From NCBI GenBank assembly GCA_024226535.1, contig JAAELP010000157.1, positions 1 through 45,543 of the forward strand: a stretch of 45,543 nucleotides of DNA. Direction: 5' to 3'. Numbering within the stretch: the first letter of the stretch is position 1; each line of letters opens with the position of its first letter. Under the pieces are notes generated by a model that worked only from the letters and a program-made list of their open reading frames with translations, was not told the DNA's origin and did no database searches. The DNA comes from Planctomycetota bacterium (GTDB lineage: Bacteria > Planctomycetota > Phycisphaerae > Phycisphaerales > SM1A02). Shown in pieces: positions 6,363 to 14,157 of the stretch. Position numbers and translations under genes: made by a program.

Positions 6363-7316
6363 TCAATCGCCGAGAATCCCGTTGATCCGGTCCGAGACGT
6401 CCTCGTCGAGCGTCACCGCGCTGGCGCGCGCGTTCTCGACCACCTGCTCGGGGCGGCTGGCTCCCGTGATCACGCTCGTGATCTCGGGGCGTTGCAGGCA
6501 CCACGCGAGCGCGAGGTTCGACGGCGGCATGCCCATGCCGTCGGCCAGCTCCTTGAGCTTGCGGACACGATCCTCGTTCTCCGGCGTGCGTCGCGGCTGG
6601 ATGAACTGGCCGAGCTTCTCGTCGGCGGCGCGACTGTCGGGCGGGAGCCCGTCGACGTACTTGCCGGTGAGCAGGCCCTCGGCGAGCGGCGAGAAGGTCA
6701 CGATGCCCATCCCGAGCTGCCCGCAGGCAGGGAAGACCTCCGCCTCCCAATGACGCTCGAGCATGTTGTGCAGAGGCTGGTTGCTCGCCGGACGGTGCCA
6801 GCCGTGCTCGTCGCAGATGTCGGCGGCCTCGCTGAGTTGCCGCGCCTCCCATTCGCTCGTGCCCCAGTAGAGCACCTTGCCCTGCACGATGAGGTCGTGC
6901 ATCGCGCGGCACGTTTCGATCAGCGGTGTCTCCGCGTCGAACCGGTGGCACTGGTAGAGGTCGAGGTAGTCGGTCCCGAGCTTCTTCAGGGACGCGTGGC
7001 ACTGCTCGAAGACGTGCTTCCGCGAGAGCCCGCGGTCGTTGGCGCCGGGGAACGGCCAGTTCTTCACCGGCCAGAAGAGCTTCGTGGCGAGCACGTAGGT
7101 GTCGCGCGGGAACGGGCTCAGCGCGCGGCCGACGACCGTCTCGGTGTCGCCGCCGCCATAGGCGTTGGCGGTGTCGAAGAAGTTGATCCCGTGCTCGTAC
7201 GCGGTGCGGTGCAACGCGTCGGCGCGAGCCTGGTCACCGTCGTTCAACGTGAGCCACGAACCGAAGCCCACCTCGGAGAGCTTGATTCCCCACATGCCGA
7301 GCCGTCGGTAGTTCAT
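6363..7316 (-). CDS. Aldo/keto reductase, Kv-beta-like (AKR6) type
   Basis: Predicted 317 residues forming an NADP-dependent TIM-barrel oxidoreductase. Motifs include YRRLGMWG at the start, NFFDTANAYGGG (catalytic Asp and Tyr), a conserved Lys in VLATKLFW, and NDRGLSRKHVFE followed by DYLDLYQCHRFD and VLYWGTSEW. The NDRGLSRKH and YWGTSEW phrases match the branch that contains potassium channel beta subunits and YghZ-like reductases better than sugar reductases. The ATG at 7316 was chosen over longer open sequence because the family starts there. The CATG at 7314-7317 also contains an in-frame ATG of the divergent gene. The physiological substrate is unknown. Confidence 0.85.
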   Translation of the reverse strand: MNYRRLGMWGIKLSEVGFGSWLTLNDGDQARADALHRTAYEHGINFFDTANAYGGGDTETVVGRALSPFPRDTYVLATKLFWPVKNWPFPGANDRGLSRKHVFEQCHASLKKLGTDYLDLYQCHRFDAETPLIETCRAMHDLIVQGKVLYWGTSEWEARQLSEAADICDEHGWHRPASNQPLHNMLERHWEAEVFPACGQLGMGIVTFSPLAEGLLTGKYVDGLPPDSRAADEKLGQFIQPRRTPENEDRVRKLKELADGMGMPPSNLALAWCLQRPEITSVITGASRPEQVVENARASAVTLDEDVSDRINGILGD

Positions 7317-7325
7317 GGACGGCGA

Positions 7326-7332
7326 TACTGTA
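7326..7332. promoter_or_regulatory. Overlapping divergent -10 elements
   Basis: The 7-bp palindrome TACTGTA reads TACTGT on plus (7326-7331, 10 nt before aat ATG 7342) and TACAGT on minus (7332-7327, 10 nt before the reductase ATG at 7316). Only 25 bp separate the two start codons, so the promoters must overlap and the transcripts would have almost no leader. Confidence 0.5.
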
Positions 7333-7341
7333 CCCGAGACG

Positions 7342-8004
7342 ATGGCCGATCGCGACGAACCCGCTTCCGACCCGCAGAGCCTCGACCCGGAGCGCCCGAA
7401 TGCCGCGCTGCTGCGATGGGCGTACGCGCGGGGCGTGTTCCCGATGGCGGATCCGGACGTCGGCAGCATCGGGTGGTACTCGCCGGACCCGCGCGGGATC
7501 ATCCCCCTCGAGGGGTTCCACGTGCCGCGCACGCTGGCGAGGGCGTTGCGACGGACCGACCTGGAGATCCGCGCCGACACCGCGTTCGAACGCGTCATGC
7601 GCGAGTGCGGCCGCCAGCGTGACGACGACGGCGGGACGTGGATCGACGAGCGCCTGGTCCACGCGTACGTCGAGCTGCACGCGACGGGGGGCGCCCACAG
7701 CGTCGAGGCGTGGTGCTCCGGCCGCCTCGTCGGCGGGCTCTACGGCGTGCACCTCGGGGCCGCGTTCTTCGGCGAGTCGATGTTCATCCGCCCCGAGCAC
7801 GGCGGGACCGACAGCTCGAAGATCTGCCTCGTCCGCCTCGTGCAGCACCTGCTCGCCCGCCGCTTCACGCTCCTGGACACCCAGTTCTGGAACCCCCATC
7901 TCGACCAGTTCGGCTGCACCGAGATCGCCCGCGACGACTACCTCCTCCGCCTCGCCCACGCCCTGGAGAACCCGGCCACCTGGGGCGAGTTCGTCGTTTC
8001 CTGA
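7342..8004 (+). CDS. aat: Leucyl/phenylalanyl-tRNA-protein transferase
   Basis: Predicted 220 residues. Aat attaches Leu or Phe to N-terminal Arg/Lys of proteins, marking them for ClpS/ClpAP in the N-end rule pathway. Typical blocks are YARGVFPM, a WYSPDPRGIIPL segment, TWIDERLVHAYVELH, HSVEAW with GGLYGVHLGAAFFGESMF, and the closing LLDTQFWNPHLDQFGC. The start is placed at ATG 7342, since an in-frame ATG at 7315 would overlap the divergent reductase start codon and lacks family similarity. No Shine-Dalgarno is visible. Whether this genome has clpS cannot be seen here. Confidence 0.92.
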   Translation: MADRDEPASDPQSLDPERPNAALLRWAYARGVFPMADPDVGSIGWYSPDPRGIIPLEGFHVPRTLARALRRTDLEIRADTAFERVMRECGRQRDDDGGTWIDERLVHAYVELHATGGAHSVEAWCSGRLVGGLYGVHLGAAFFGESMFIRPEHGGTDSSKICLVRLVQHLLARRFTLLDTQFWNPHLDQFGCTEIARDDYLLRLAHALENPATWGEFVVS

Positions 8005-8043
8005 CACCTGCCCGTGCCGCCGCCCCTCGCCCCGCGCGTTCTA

Positions 8044-8049
8044 TAGAAT
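8044..8049 (+). promoter_or_regulatory. -10 element before the YchF-type GTPase
   Basis: TAGAAT ends 6 nt before ATG 8056 and is embedded in CTATAGAATC. No ribosome binding site fits in the remaining space, so a leaderless transcript is implied. Confidence 0.5.
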
Positions 8050-8055
8050 CCGCCC

Positions 8056-9111
8056 ATGGAAATCGGCCTCGTCGGTATGCCCCGCTCGGGCAAGACCACG
8101 CTCTTCAACGCGCTCACCGGATCCCACGCCGACGCCTTCGGTGAGAAGGCGCACGTCGGCGTCGCGAACATCCCGGACCCGCGTCTGGACATCATCGCGG
8201 GCTTCATCACCACGCGCAAGGTCGTGCCCTCCACGATCCGGCTCGTGGACATCCCGGGCGTCCCGCCCGAGAGCGGCGCGAAGAAGCTCAACGCGTTCCT
8301 CGAGCAGATTCGCCAGGTGGACGGGATCTGCCACGTCGTCCGCTGCTTCGACGACGGCTCCGGCACGGTGGACGCCGCCGGCGACATCGAGCGCATGGAC
8401 ACCGAGCTGACGCTCGCGGATCTCGTCGTCGCCGACAGCGCGAAGGACCGCGCCACGCGGGTCGCTCGCTCCGGCGACGCCGACGCCAAGGCGCGGATCG
8501 AGCTGCTGGAGCGCGTCGCTCCCATCCTGGAGGAAGGTCGCGCGATCCGCTCCGAGTCGGGTTGGAGCGACGCGGACCGGGCGATGATCCGCAGTTACGG
8601 GTTCATCTCCGCCAAGCAGGTTCTGTACGTCGCGAACGTCGGCGAAGGTGATCTCGGGGCCGATCCCCCGCATGCGGCGGCGGTCCGGGCCCACGCCGCC
8701 GACACCGGCGGAGAGTCCGTGACCGTGTGCGCCCAACTCGAAGCGGAGCTGGCCGAGCTGGAGGAGCCCGACCGCTCGGAGATGCTCGGGTCGCTCGGTC
8801 TCGACGAGCCCGCGATCGGCCCCCTCGCCCGCGCCGCGAACGCAGCCCTCGGCCTGACGACGTTCTACACCGCCGGCGACAAGGAGGTCCGCGCCTGGAG
8901 CGTCCCCCTCGGCGCCACCGCGCCCGCCGCCGCCGGCGCGATCCACACCGACATCGAGCGCGGGTTCATCCGCGCCGAGTGCTACAGCGTCGATCAGCTT
9001 CAGAAGTACCAGGACGAGAAGTCGATCCGCGAGGCCGGCCTGCTCCGCAGCGAGGGCAAGAGCTACGAGCTGCAGGACGGGGACGTGGTGCATTTTCTGT
9101 TCAACGTGTGA
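8056..9111 (+). CDS. ychF: YchF/OLA1-type GTPase with TGS domain
   Basis: Predicted 351 residues (E. coli YchF is 363). The P-loop GMPRSGKTT is at residues 7-15, DIPG at 65-68, and the G4 box reads NVGE (194-197) instead of NKxD. That change is diagnostic of the Obg-related YchF subfamily, which can prefer ATP. A helical insert runs from about 125 to 185, and the C-terminal ~80 residues form a TGS domain (FYTAGDKEVRAW through the final DGDVVHFLFNV). The family binds ribosomes and influences stress responses. The P-loop Arg-Ser replaces the common Asn-Val, a mild departure from typical YchF. Start chosen at the only suitable ATG. Confidence 0.88.
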   Translation: MEIGLVGMPRSGKTTLFNALTGSHADAFGEKAHVGVANIPDPRLDIIAGFITTRKVVPSTIRLVDIPGVPPESGAKKLNAFLEQIRQVDGICHVVRCFDDGSGTVDAAGDIERMDTELTLADLVVADSAKDRATRVARSGDADAKARIELLERVAPILEEGRAIRSESGWSDADRAMIRSYGFISAKQVLYVANVGEGDLGADPPHAAAVRAHAADTGGESVTVCAQLEAELAELEEPDRSEMLGSLGLDEPAIGPLARAANAALGLTTFYTAGDKEVRAWSVPLGATAPAAAGAIHTDIERGFIRAECYSVDQLQKYQDEKSIREAGLLRSEGKSYELQDGDVVHFLFNV

Positions 9112-9114
9112 GGA

Positions 9115-9143
9115 AGGGACGAAAGGTCTCTTAGTTCGTCCCT
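9115..9143 (+). terminator. Possible hairpin between ychF and the PBP gene
   Basis: AGGGACGA (9115-9122) and TCGTCCCT (9136-9143) make a perfect 8-bp stem with a 13-nt loop, starting 4 nt after the GTPase stop. No T-run follows, so it could equally be an attenuator or processing signal for the peptidoglycan operon. Confidence 0.35.
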
Positions 9144-9153
9144 CTTCGACTCC

Positions 9154-11451
9154 ATGAACCAGAACCGCGCCATCCCGAGGATGTTCCACCGGCGGCTCCT
9201 GCTCATCGGTGTCCTCATGCTGCTGGTGATGCTGGTGCTGACGGCGCAGCTCGTGCGCCTGTCGGTGCTCGAGCGGGCCCAGCGGCGGCGTGACGCTGAG
9301 GTCTCGCTCCGGTGGCAGACCTGGCTGCCCACCTACCGCGGCAGCATCGTCGATCGGCACGGCCGGCAGCTCGCGCTCGACCGGCCCGGCTACGCGGTAG
9401 CGGTGCAGTACGACGTCATCGACGGCTCGTGGGCGCAGCGAAAGGCGCGGATCGATGCGCGCCGCGAGGTCGGCGTGTCCGTCTGGGCGGCGATGAGCCC
9501 GGAGGAGAAGGGCGCCCGGCAGCGGCAGCACCTCCCGCCGTGGGAGGCTCGGGTCGAGCGCCTCTACCAGGGCATCTGTCAGCACGGCAACATCACCCGC
9601 GCCAAGCTCGACGTGCAGATCGCCAAGGTTCGCGAGGATGTCGTCGATCTCGCCGACAAGGTGTGGGCGCGGCAACGCCGCGACGAGGAGAGCCGCTATG
9701 GGGCCGACGGCTCCTACGTCTTCCGCAAGCGTCCCATCCTCGAGCAGCGTCAGGCCCACCAGGTGCTCGCGGGCATCTCCGACGAGACGGCCTTCGCCCT
9801 CCGCGCGTTGGCCGAAGAGCTTCCGGGCATGCTCGAGATCCAGGAGGCGCGGGAGCGCGACTACCCGTGGACGACGGCCGCCGTGCCGCTGAACCGCGGC
9901 AGCCTGCCGACACCGCTGGCGTCCGATGCGCCGATCTCGATCACGGTGCACGGCGTCGCCGACCACGTCCTCGGCGCGGTGCGCGCGGTGCGCCCCCAGG
10001 ACCTGGAGCGCCGCCCGTTCCGCCGACGCGACGGGACGTTCGATCTCGGGGGCTATCGACGCGCCGGCGACACCGCGGGGGTGCGCGGCGTCGAGGAGGT
10101 CTTCGAGACGCACCTGCGTGGCGAGCGCGGTCGTCTCAGCCGGCGGCTGGACACCGGTACCGAGGTTCGCGAGGAGCCCGTGGCCGGACGCGATCTCCAG
10201 CTCACGATCGACGTGGTCCTGCAGGCCCGCATCCAGGCGTTGTGCACGGAGGAGCTGGGCCTGACGACGGTGCAGGCGTTCCACAAGAACCCCAGGCTCC
10301 CGCTGGGCTGGCCGCTCAACAGCGCGGTCGTCGTGCTCGAGATCGACACGGGCGAGATCCTCGCCATGGTGTCCATGCCCACCCTCGCGATGGGCGCGAC
10401 GATCGCGAAGATCGACAAGGGACGTCTCGCCATCGACCATCCTGAGGTCAACCGGCCCGCGGAGGGGATCTACCCACCGGGGTCGATCATCAAGCCGCTC
10501 GTGCTCGCGGCGGGGATCAGCGAAGGCGTGCACCAGCTCGACCAGCCGATCACCTGCACCGGCCAGTACTTCCCCAACAGCAAGCGGCCGCGGTGCTGGA
10601 TCTACCGCGAGCAGTGGGACTTCACCACGCACGGAGATCTCTTCGCCGCCGACGCGCTCGCCCAGTCGTGCAACATCTACTTCTACACGCTCGCCGAGCG
10701 TCTCGGCATCGAAACGCTCACCGGCTGGTACCGCGGGTTCGGGCTCGGGCGCCCGCTCGACGTCGGGCTGCTCGTCGAGGGGCGGCGGCGCGGGGAGCAG
10801 GGAGGGAGCCTGCTCTCGGTGTCGGAGATGGACCTGATGCCCGACGGCATCAAGCGCCGCACGACGGTGGCGATGGGCATCGGGCAGGGGCGCGGCGTGA
10901 CGTGGACGCCTCTCCAGGCCGCCAACGCCTACGCGACGCTCGCCCGCGGTGGTCGCGCGCGCGACGCGACGATCGTGCGGAGCGATCCCCGCGAACCGCG
11001 GCGTCGTTCGATGGACGACGTCGATCTCGATCCCGCCGCGGTCACCGCGACGCTGGAGGGCCTGAAGCGCGTCGTCAGCGCCGGCGGCACCGGTCACCAG
11101 TTTCAGGTCGCCGACGGCACTCGCGAGAACATCATCAACGCTCCCCGCGTGACGGTCTGGGCGAAGACGGGCACCGCGCAGGCGCCGCCGCTGCGGATCG
11201 CCGACACGAACGGCGACGGTGAGATCAACTCGAAGGACGATGGGATCGATCAGCTCGATCACGCGTGGTTCGTGGGGCTCGTCGGTCCCGCGGACGCGAA
11301 GGAGCCGCGCTATGCGATCGCCGTGGTCGTCGAGTACGGCGGGTCCGGCGGCCGGGTTGCCGGTCCCATCGGCAACCAGGTCATCCGGGCGCTCCAGGAA
11401 GAGGGCTACCTTCCCGGCGCGCAGCTCGTGATCGCGGAGCCGGCGCCGTGA
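9154..11451 (+). CDS. Class B penicillin-binding protein (PBP2/FtsI type transpeptidase)
   Basis: Predicted 765 residues, larger than typical PBP2 (about 630). A membrane anchor lies at 15-33, followed by the class B linker motif RGSIVDRHGR near 64-73 and a long dimerization region. The transpeptidase domain has Ser444-x-x-Lys447 (in PPGSIIKP), Ser505-Cys-Asn507 and Lys671-Thr-Gly673. It would cross-link peptidoglycan stems in the periplasm. Just after KTG is DTNGDGEINSKD (residues 684-695), an EF-hand/dockerin-like calcium loop unusual for this family. The next gene is its SEDS glycosyltransferase partner, overlapping by GTGA. Whether it serves elongation or division cannot be decided from sequence alone. 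Confidence 0.9.
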   Translation: MNQNRAIPRMFHRRLLLIGVLMLLVMLVLTAQLVRLSVLERAQRRRDAEVSLRWQTWLPTYRGSIVDRHGRQLALDRPGYAVAVQYDVIDGSWAQRKARIDARREVGVSVWAAMSPEEKGARQRQHLPPWEARVERLYQGICQHGNITRAKLDVQIAKVREDVVDLADKVWARQRRDEESRYGADGSYVFRKRPILEQRQAHQVLAGISDETAFALRALAEELPGMLEIQEARERDYPWTTAAVPLNRGSLPTPLASDAPISITVHGVADHVLGAVRAVRPQDLERRPFRRRDGTFDLGGYRRAGDTAGVRGVEEVFETHLRGERGRLSRRLDTGTEVREEPVAGRDLQLTIDVVLQARIQALCTEELGLTTVQAFHKNPRLPLGWPLNSAVVVLEIDTGEILAMVSMPTLAMGATIAKIDKGRLAIDHPEVNRPAEGIYPPGSIIKPLVLAAGISEGVHQLDQPITCTGQYFPNSKRPRCWIYREQWDFTTHGDLFAADALAQSCNIYFYTLAERLGIETLTGWYRGFGLGRPLDVGLLVEGRRRGEQGGSLLSVSEMDLMPDGIKRRTTVAMGIGQGRGVTWTPLQAANAYATLARGGRARDATIVRSDPREPRRRSMDDVDLDPAAVTATLEGLKRVVSAGGTGHQFQVADGTRENIINAPRVTVWAKTGTAQAPPLRIADTNGDGEINSKDDGIDQLDHAWFVGLVGPADAKEPRYAIAVVVEYGGSGGRVAGPIGNQVIRALQEEGYLPGAQLVIAEPAP
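11203..11238 (+). other. EF-hand-like calcium-binding loop coding segment in the PBP
   Basis: It encodes D-T-N-G-D-G-E-I-N-S-K-D. Asp/Asn at positions 1, 3 and 5, Gly at 6, Ile at 8 and Asp at 12 match the EF-hand/dockerin loop rule. It lies 11 residues after the KTG box in what is normally a short loop before the WFVG strand. Confidence 0.7.
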
Positions 11452-12650
11452 GCGGGGCCGCCGCCGCCTTCGGTCGCGCCGGCCTGCAGGAGCGCGCCCG
11501 CTCGATCAACCGGCCGCGAACGCAGTGGGCGAACCCCGGTTGGCTCTGTGTCGCCGCGGCGCTCGGGCTGAGCCTGCTCGGCGTGATCTCGATCGCCACC
11601 ACCGAGCCGGGCTTCGCGATGCGGCAGATGGCGTTCCTCTGCGTCGCGGCGATCGGCGCGGTGCTCGCGACGGCCGTGCACTACCGGTGGCTCCATCTGC
11701 TCAGCGGCCCCATCCTCGTCGCGGTGATCGGGCTGCTCGTGTTCGTGCTGATCCCGTTCGTGCCCGACGCCATCGTGCGACCGCGGAACGGGGCGAGGCG
11801 GTGGATCAACCTCTTCATCATGGACTTCCAGCCGTCGGAGGTTGCGAAGATCGCCTACGTCATCGCGCTGGCGAGCTACCTGCGCTACCGGCAGAACTAC
11901 CGGCGCTTCTTCGGCCTCCTGCTGCCGCTCGTGCTTACGTTCATCCCGCTCGGCCTCGTGCTCGTGGAGCCGGATCTCGGCACCGCGATGCTCTTCCTCC
12001 CCACGTTGTTCGCGATGCTCGTCGCGGCCGGGGCGAAGCTCAAGCACCTGGTCCTGATCACGGTGATCGGCCTCGCGGCGGCGCCGATGATGTACCCGAT
12101 GCTGCGGCCGCACCAGAAGGCGCGGATCAACGCGCTCTACTTCCAGCTCAAGGGCGACGATCGGCACGCGCGCGACATCGGCTTCCAGGGCGACAAGGCG
12201 ATGACGCTGGTCGGCGCCGGCGGTGTCGCGGGCGTGGGGCGCGATCGGGCCGCGAACCTCGTCGTCCACAACAAGCTCCCCGAGGAGCACAACGACATGG
12301 TCTTCGCGGTGATCAGTTGCCGCTGGGGCGCCTTCGGTGCGATGGCCACCTGGGGCATGTTCCTCCTGCTCACCGGAGGAGGGCTGCTCACGGCCGCCCA
12401 GTGCAAGGACCCGTTCGGCCGGCTGCTCGCGGTCGGGCTCGTGGCCACGATCTTCGCGCAGATGGTGATCAACACCGGCATGACGATCGGCGTCATGCCC
12501 ATCACCGGCATCACGCTTCCGTTCGTGAGCTACGGCGGGTCCAGCCTCGTCTCCGCCTGGCTCATGACCGGCCTGCTGCTCAACGTCGGCATGCGCCGAC
12601 CGCTGTACCTGGCGAAGGAATCGTTCGAGTTCGACTCGGGGGGAGAGTGA
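11448..12650 (+). CDS. SEDS peptidoglycan glycosyltransferase (RodA/FtsW family)
   Basis: Predicted 400 residues with about ten hydrophobic helices. It polymerises lipid II into glycan strands at the membrane. Family landmarks are GARRWI, the QPSEVAKI segment after TM3, EPDLGTA, LPEEHNDMVFAVI in the large loop, and ITLPFVSYGGSS near residues 355-366. The open frame extends upstream inside the PBP gene, but GTG 11448 overlaps its stop (GTGA) and gives a normal N-terminus, followed by ~25 polar residues. The adjacent class B PBP supports a functional pair. The short form without a FtsW extension slightly favours a RodA-like role, which is inference. Confidence 0.9.
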   Translation: MSGAAAAFGRAGLQERARSINRPRTQWANPGWLCVAAALGLSLLGVISIATTEPGFAMRQMAFLCVAAIGAVLATAVHYRWLHLLSGPILVAVIGLLVFVLIPFVPDAIVRPRNGARRWINLFIMDFQPSEVAKIAYVIALASYLRYRQNYRRFFGLLLPLVLTFIPLGLVLVEPDLGTAMLFLPTLFAMLVAAGAKLKHLVLITVIGLAAAPMMYPMLRPHQKARINALYFQLKGDDRHARDIGFQGDKAMTLVGAGGVAGVGRDRAANLVVHNKLPEEHNDMVFAVISCRWGAFGAMATWGMFLLLTGGGLLTAAQCKDPFGRLLAVGLVATIFAQMVINTGMTIGVMPITGITLPFVSYGGSSLVSAWLMTGLLLNVGMRRPLYLAKESFEFDSGGE

Positions 12651-12660
12651 GGTTGCGATC

Positions 12661-14157
12661 ATGAACCTCCAGCAACTCATCGGCAAGCTGCCCGTCGGCG
12701 TGCGGGCGGGAACGGTCGATCTCGACGTGCGGGATGTCGTCGAGGACTCGCGCGACGCGTCGCCGGGGGCCCTGTTCGTCGCGAGGAGGGGGCTGGTGTC
12801 CGACGGTCGCCGGTTCATCGACGATGCCGTCGCGGCGGGCGCGGTGGCCGTGCTCACCGAGAACGACGCGACGACGGTCACCGGCGCCACGCATCTCGTT
12901 GCCGCCGACGTTCCGGCCGCCGCCGCCCACCTCGCCGAGCGCGTGCACGGCGCCCCGAGCGCCGCCCTGAAGCTCGTCGGGATCACCGGGACCAACGGAA
13001 AGACGACGGTGGCGATGATCCTGCATCAGGTCCTCAACGGGGCCGGCGTCCGCTGCGGCCTGATGGGAACGGTCGCGATCGACGACGGCTCGGGGCGCGC
13101 GGAGGCCACGCTCACCACGCCACAAGCGGCCGAATCCAGCCGGCTGCTGCGACGCATGGTCGACCACGGATGTCGCGCCTGCGTGATGGAGGCCTCCAGC
13201 CACGCCCTCGACCAGGGACGCACCGCCGCCCTCGCCATGGCCGGCGCGATCTTCACGAACGTCTCCGGCGATCACCTGGACTATCACGGCACCATGGAGC
13301 GGTACGTCGCGGCCAAGACGCGGCTCTTCGCTTCGGTGGGGCCTGACGGCTGGGCGGTCGTCAACGCCGACGACGACGAAGCGCCGACGATGATCGCGGC
13401 GTGCGACGGTCACGTGTTCACAACGAGCCTCCACGACCGTGACGCGGCGTGCTTCGCCGAGATCGGTACGCTCACCGCCGCCGGGACCGACGTGCGTCTG
13501 GTCGGACCGTGGGGGACGATCGCCGTGGTGCTTCCGCTCGTGGGCCGGCACAACGTGGCGAATGCCCTCCAGGCCACCGCGGCGGCGCACGCGCTGGGCG
13601 TGGACGCGGCCACGATCCGGCGCGGGCTCGAGTCGGTCGGCGCGCCGCCGGGTCGGCTGGAAGCGGTCTCGGCGCGTGACGACGACGTGACGGTGCTCGT
13701 GGACTACGCCCACACCGACGACGCGCTGACCAACGTTCTCACCGCGGTGCGCCCGCTCGTGCCCGACGGGGCGCGGCTGATCACCGTCTTCGGGTGCGGC
13801 GGCGATCGCGATCGCACGAAGCGCCCGCGGATGGCCGCCGCGGCGGCGCGGCTCAGCGACGAGGTCTTCGTGACCTCCGACAACCCGCGCACGGAGGATC
13901 CGGACGGCATCATCGAGGAGATCGTCAACGGTCTGCCCGCCGGCAGCGGCGATCGGGCTCGGCGCAACGTCGATCGGGCCGACGCGATCACCGAGGCGGT
14001 CACGGAGGCGCGGCCCGGCGACGTCGTCGTGGTCGCGGGCAAGGGCCACGAGACCTACCAGATCATCGGGACGACGCGGCGGCCGTTCGACGACCGCATC
14101 GTGGCGCGGGAGGCGCTCGCCCTGAGGGGCTCGATGCGCCAGGGGGCCACGCCGTGA
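12661..14157 (+). CDS. murE: UDP-MurNAc-tripeptide synthetase, meso-DAP adding type
   Basis: Predicted 498 residues. It adds the third amino acid to UDP-MurNAc-L-Ala-D-Glu using ATP in the cytoplasm. The ATP loop GITGTNGKTT is at residues 107-116; VDYAHTDDAL and GCGGDRDRTKRPRM follow in the central and C-terminal domains. The specificity box reads Asp407-Asn-Pro-Arg410, the DNPR form that binds meso-diaminopimelate rather than lysine. GKGHETYQ near the end is also typical. It starts 10 bp after the SEDS gene and overlaps murF by GTGA. This indicates DAP-type peptidoglycan in the organism. Confidence 0.96.
   Translation: MNLQQLIGKLPVGVRAGTVDLDVRDVVEDSRDASPGALFVARRGLVSDGRRFIDDAVAAGAVAVLTENDATTVTGATHLVAADVPAAAAHLAERVHGAPSAALKLVGITGTNGKTTVAMILHQVLNGAGVRCGLMGTVAIDDGSGRAEATLTTPQAAESSRLLRRMVDHGCRACVMEASSHALDQGRTAALAMAGAIFTNVSGDHLDYHGTMERYVAAKTRLFASVGPDGWAVVNADDDEAPTMIAACDGHVFTTSLHDRDAACFAEIGTLTAAGTDVRLVGPWGTIAVVLPLVGRHNVANALQATAAAHALGVDAATIRRGLESVGAPPGRLEAVSARDDDVTVLVDYAHTDDALTNVLTAVRPLVPDGARLITVFGCGGDRDRTKRPRMAAAAARLSDEVFVTSDNPRTEDPDGIIEEIVNGLPAGSGDRARRNVDRADAITEAVTEARPGDVVVVAGKGHETYQIIGTTRRPFDDRIVAREALALRGSMRQGATP

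Noticed and set aside
8041..11262. A 1073-residue open frame on the minus strand opposite ychF and the PBP gene
   Set aside because: Its composition is the Arg/His/Asp/Val-rich pattern of a reversed high-GC gene; the plus-strand frames contain complete catalytic motifs.
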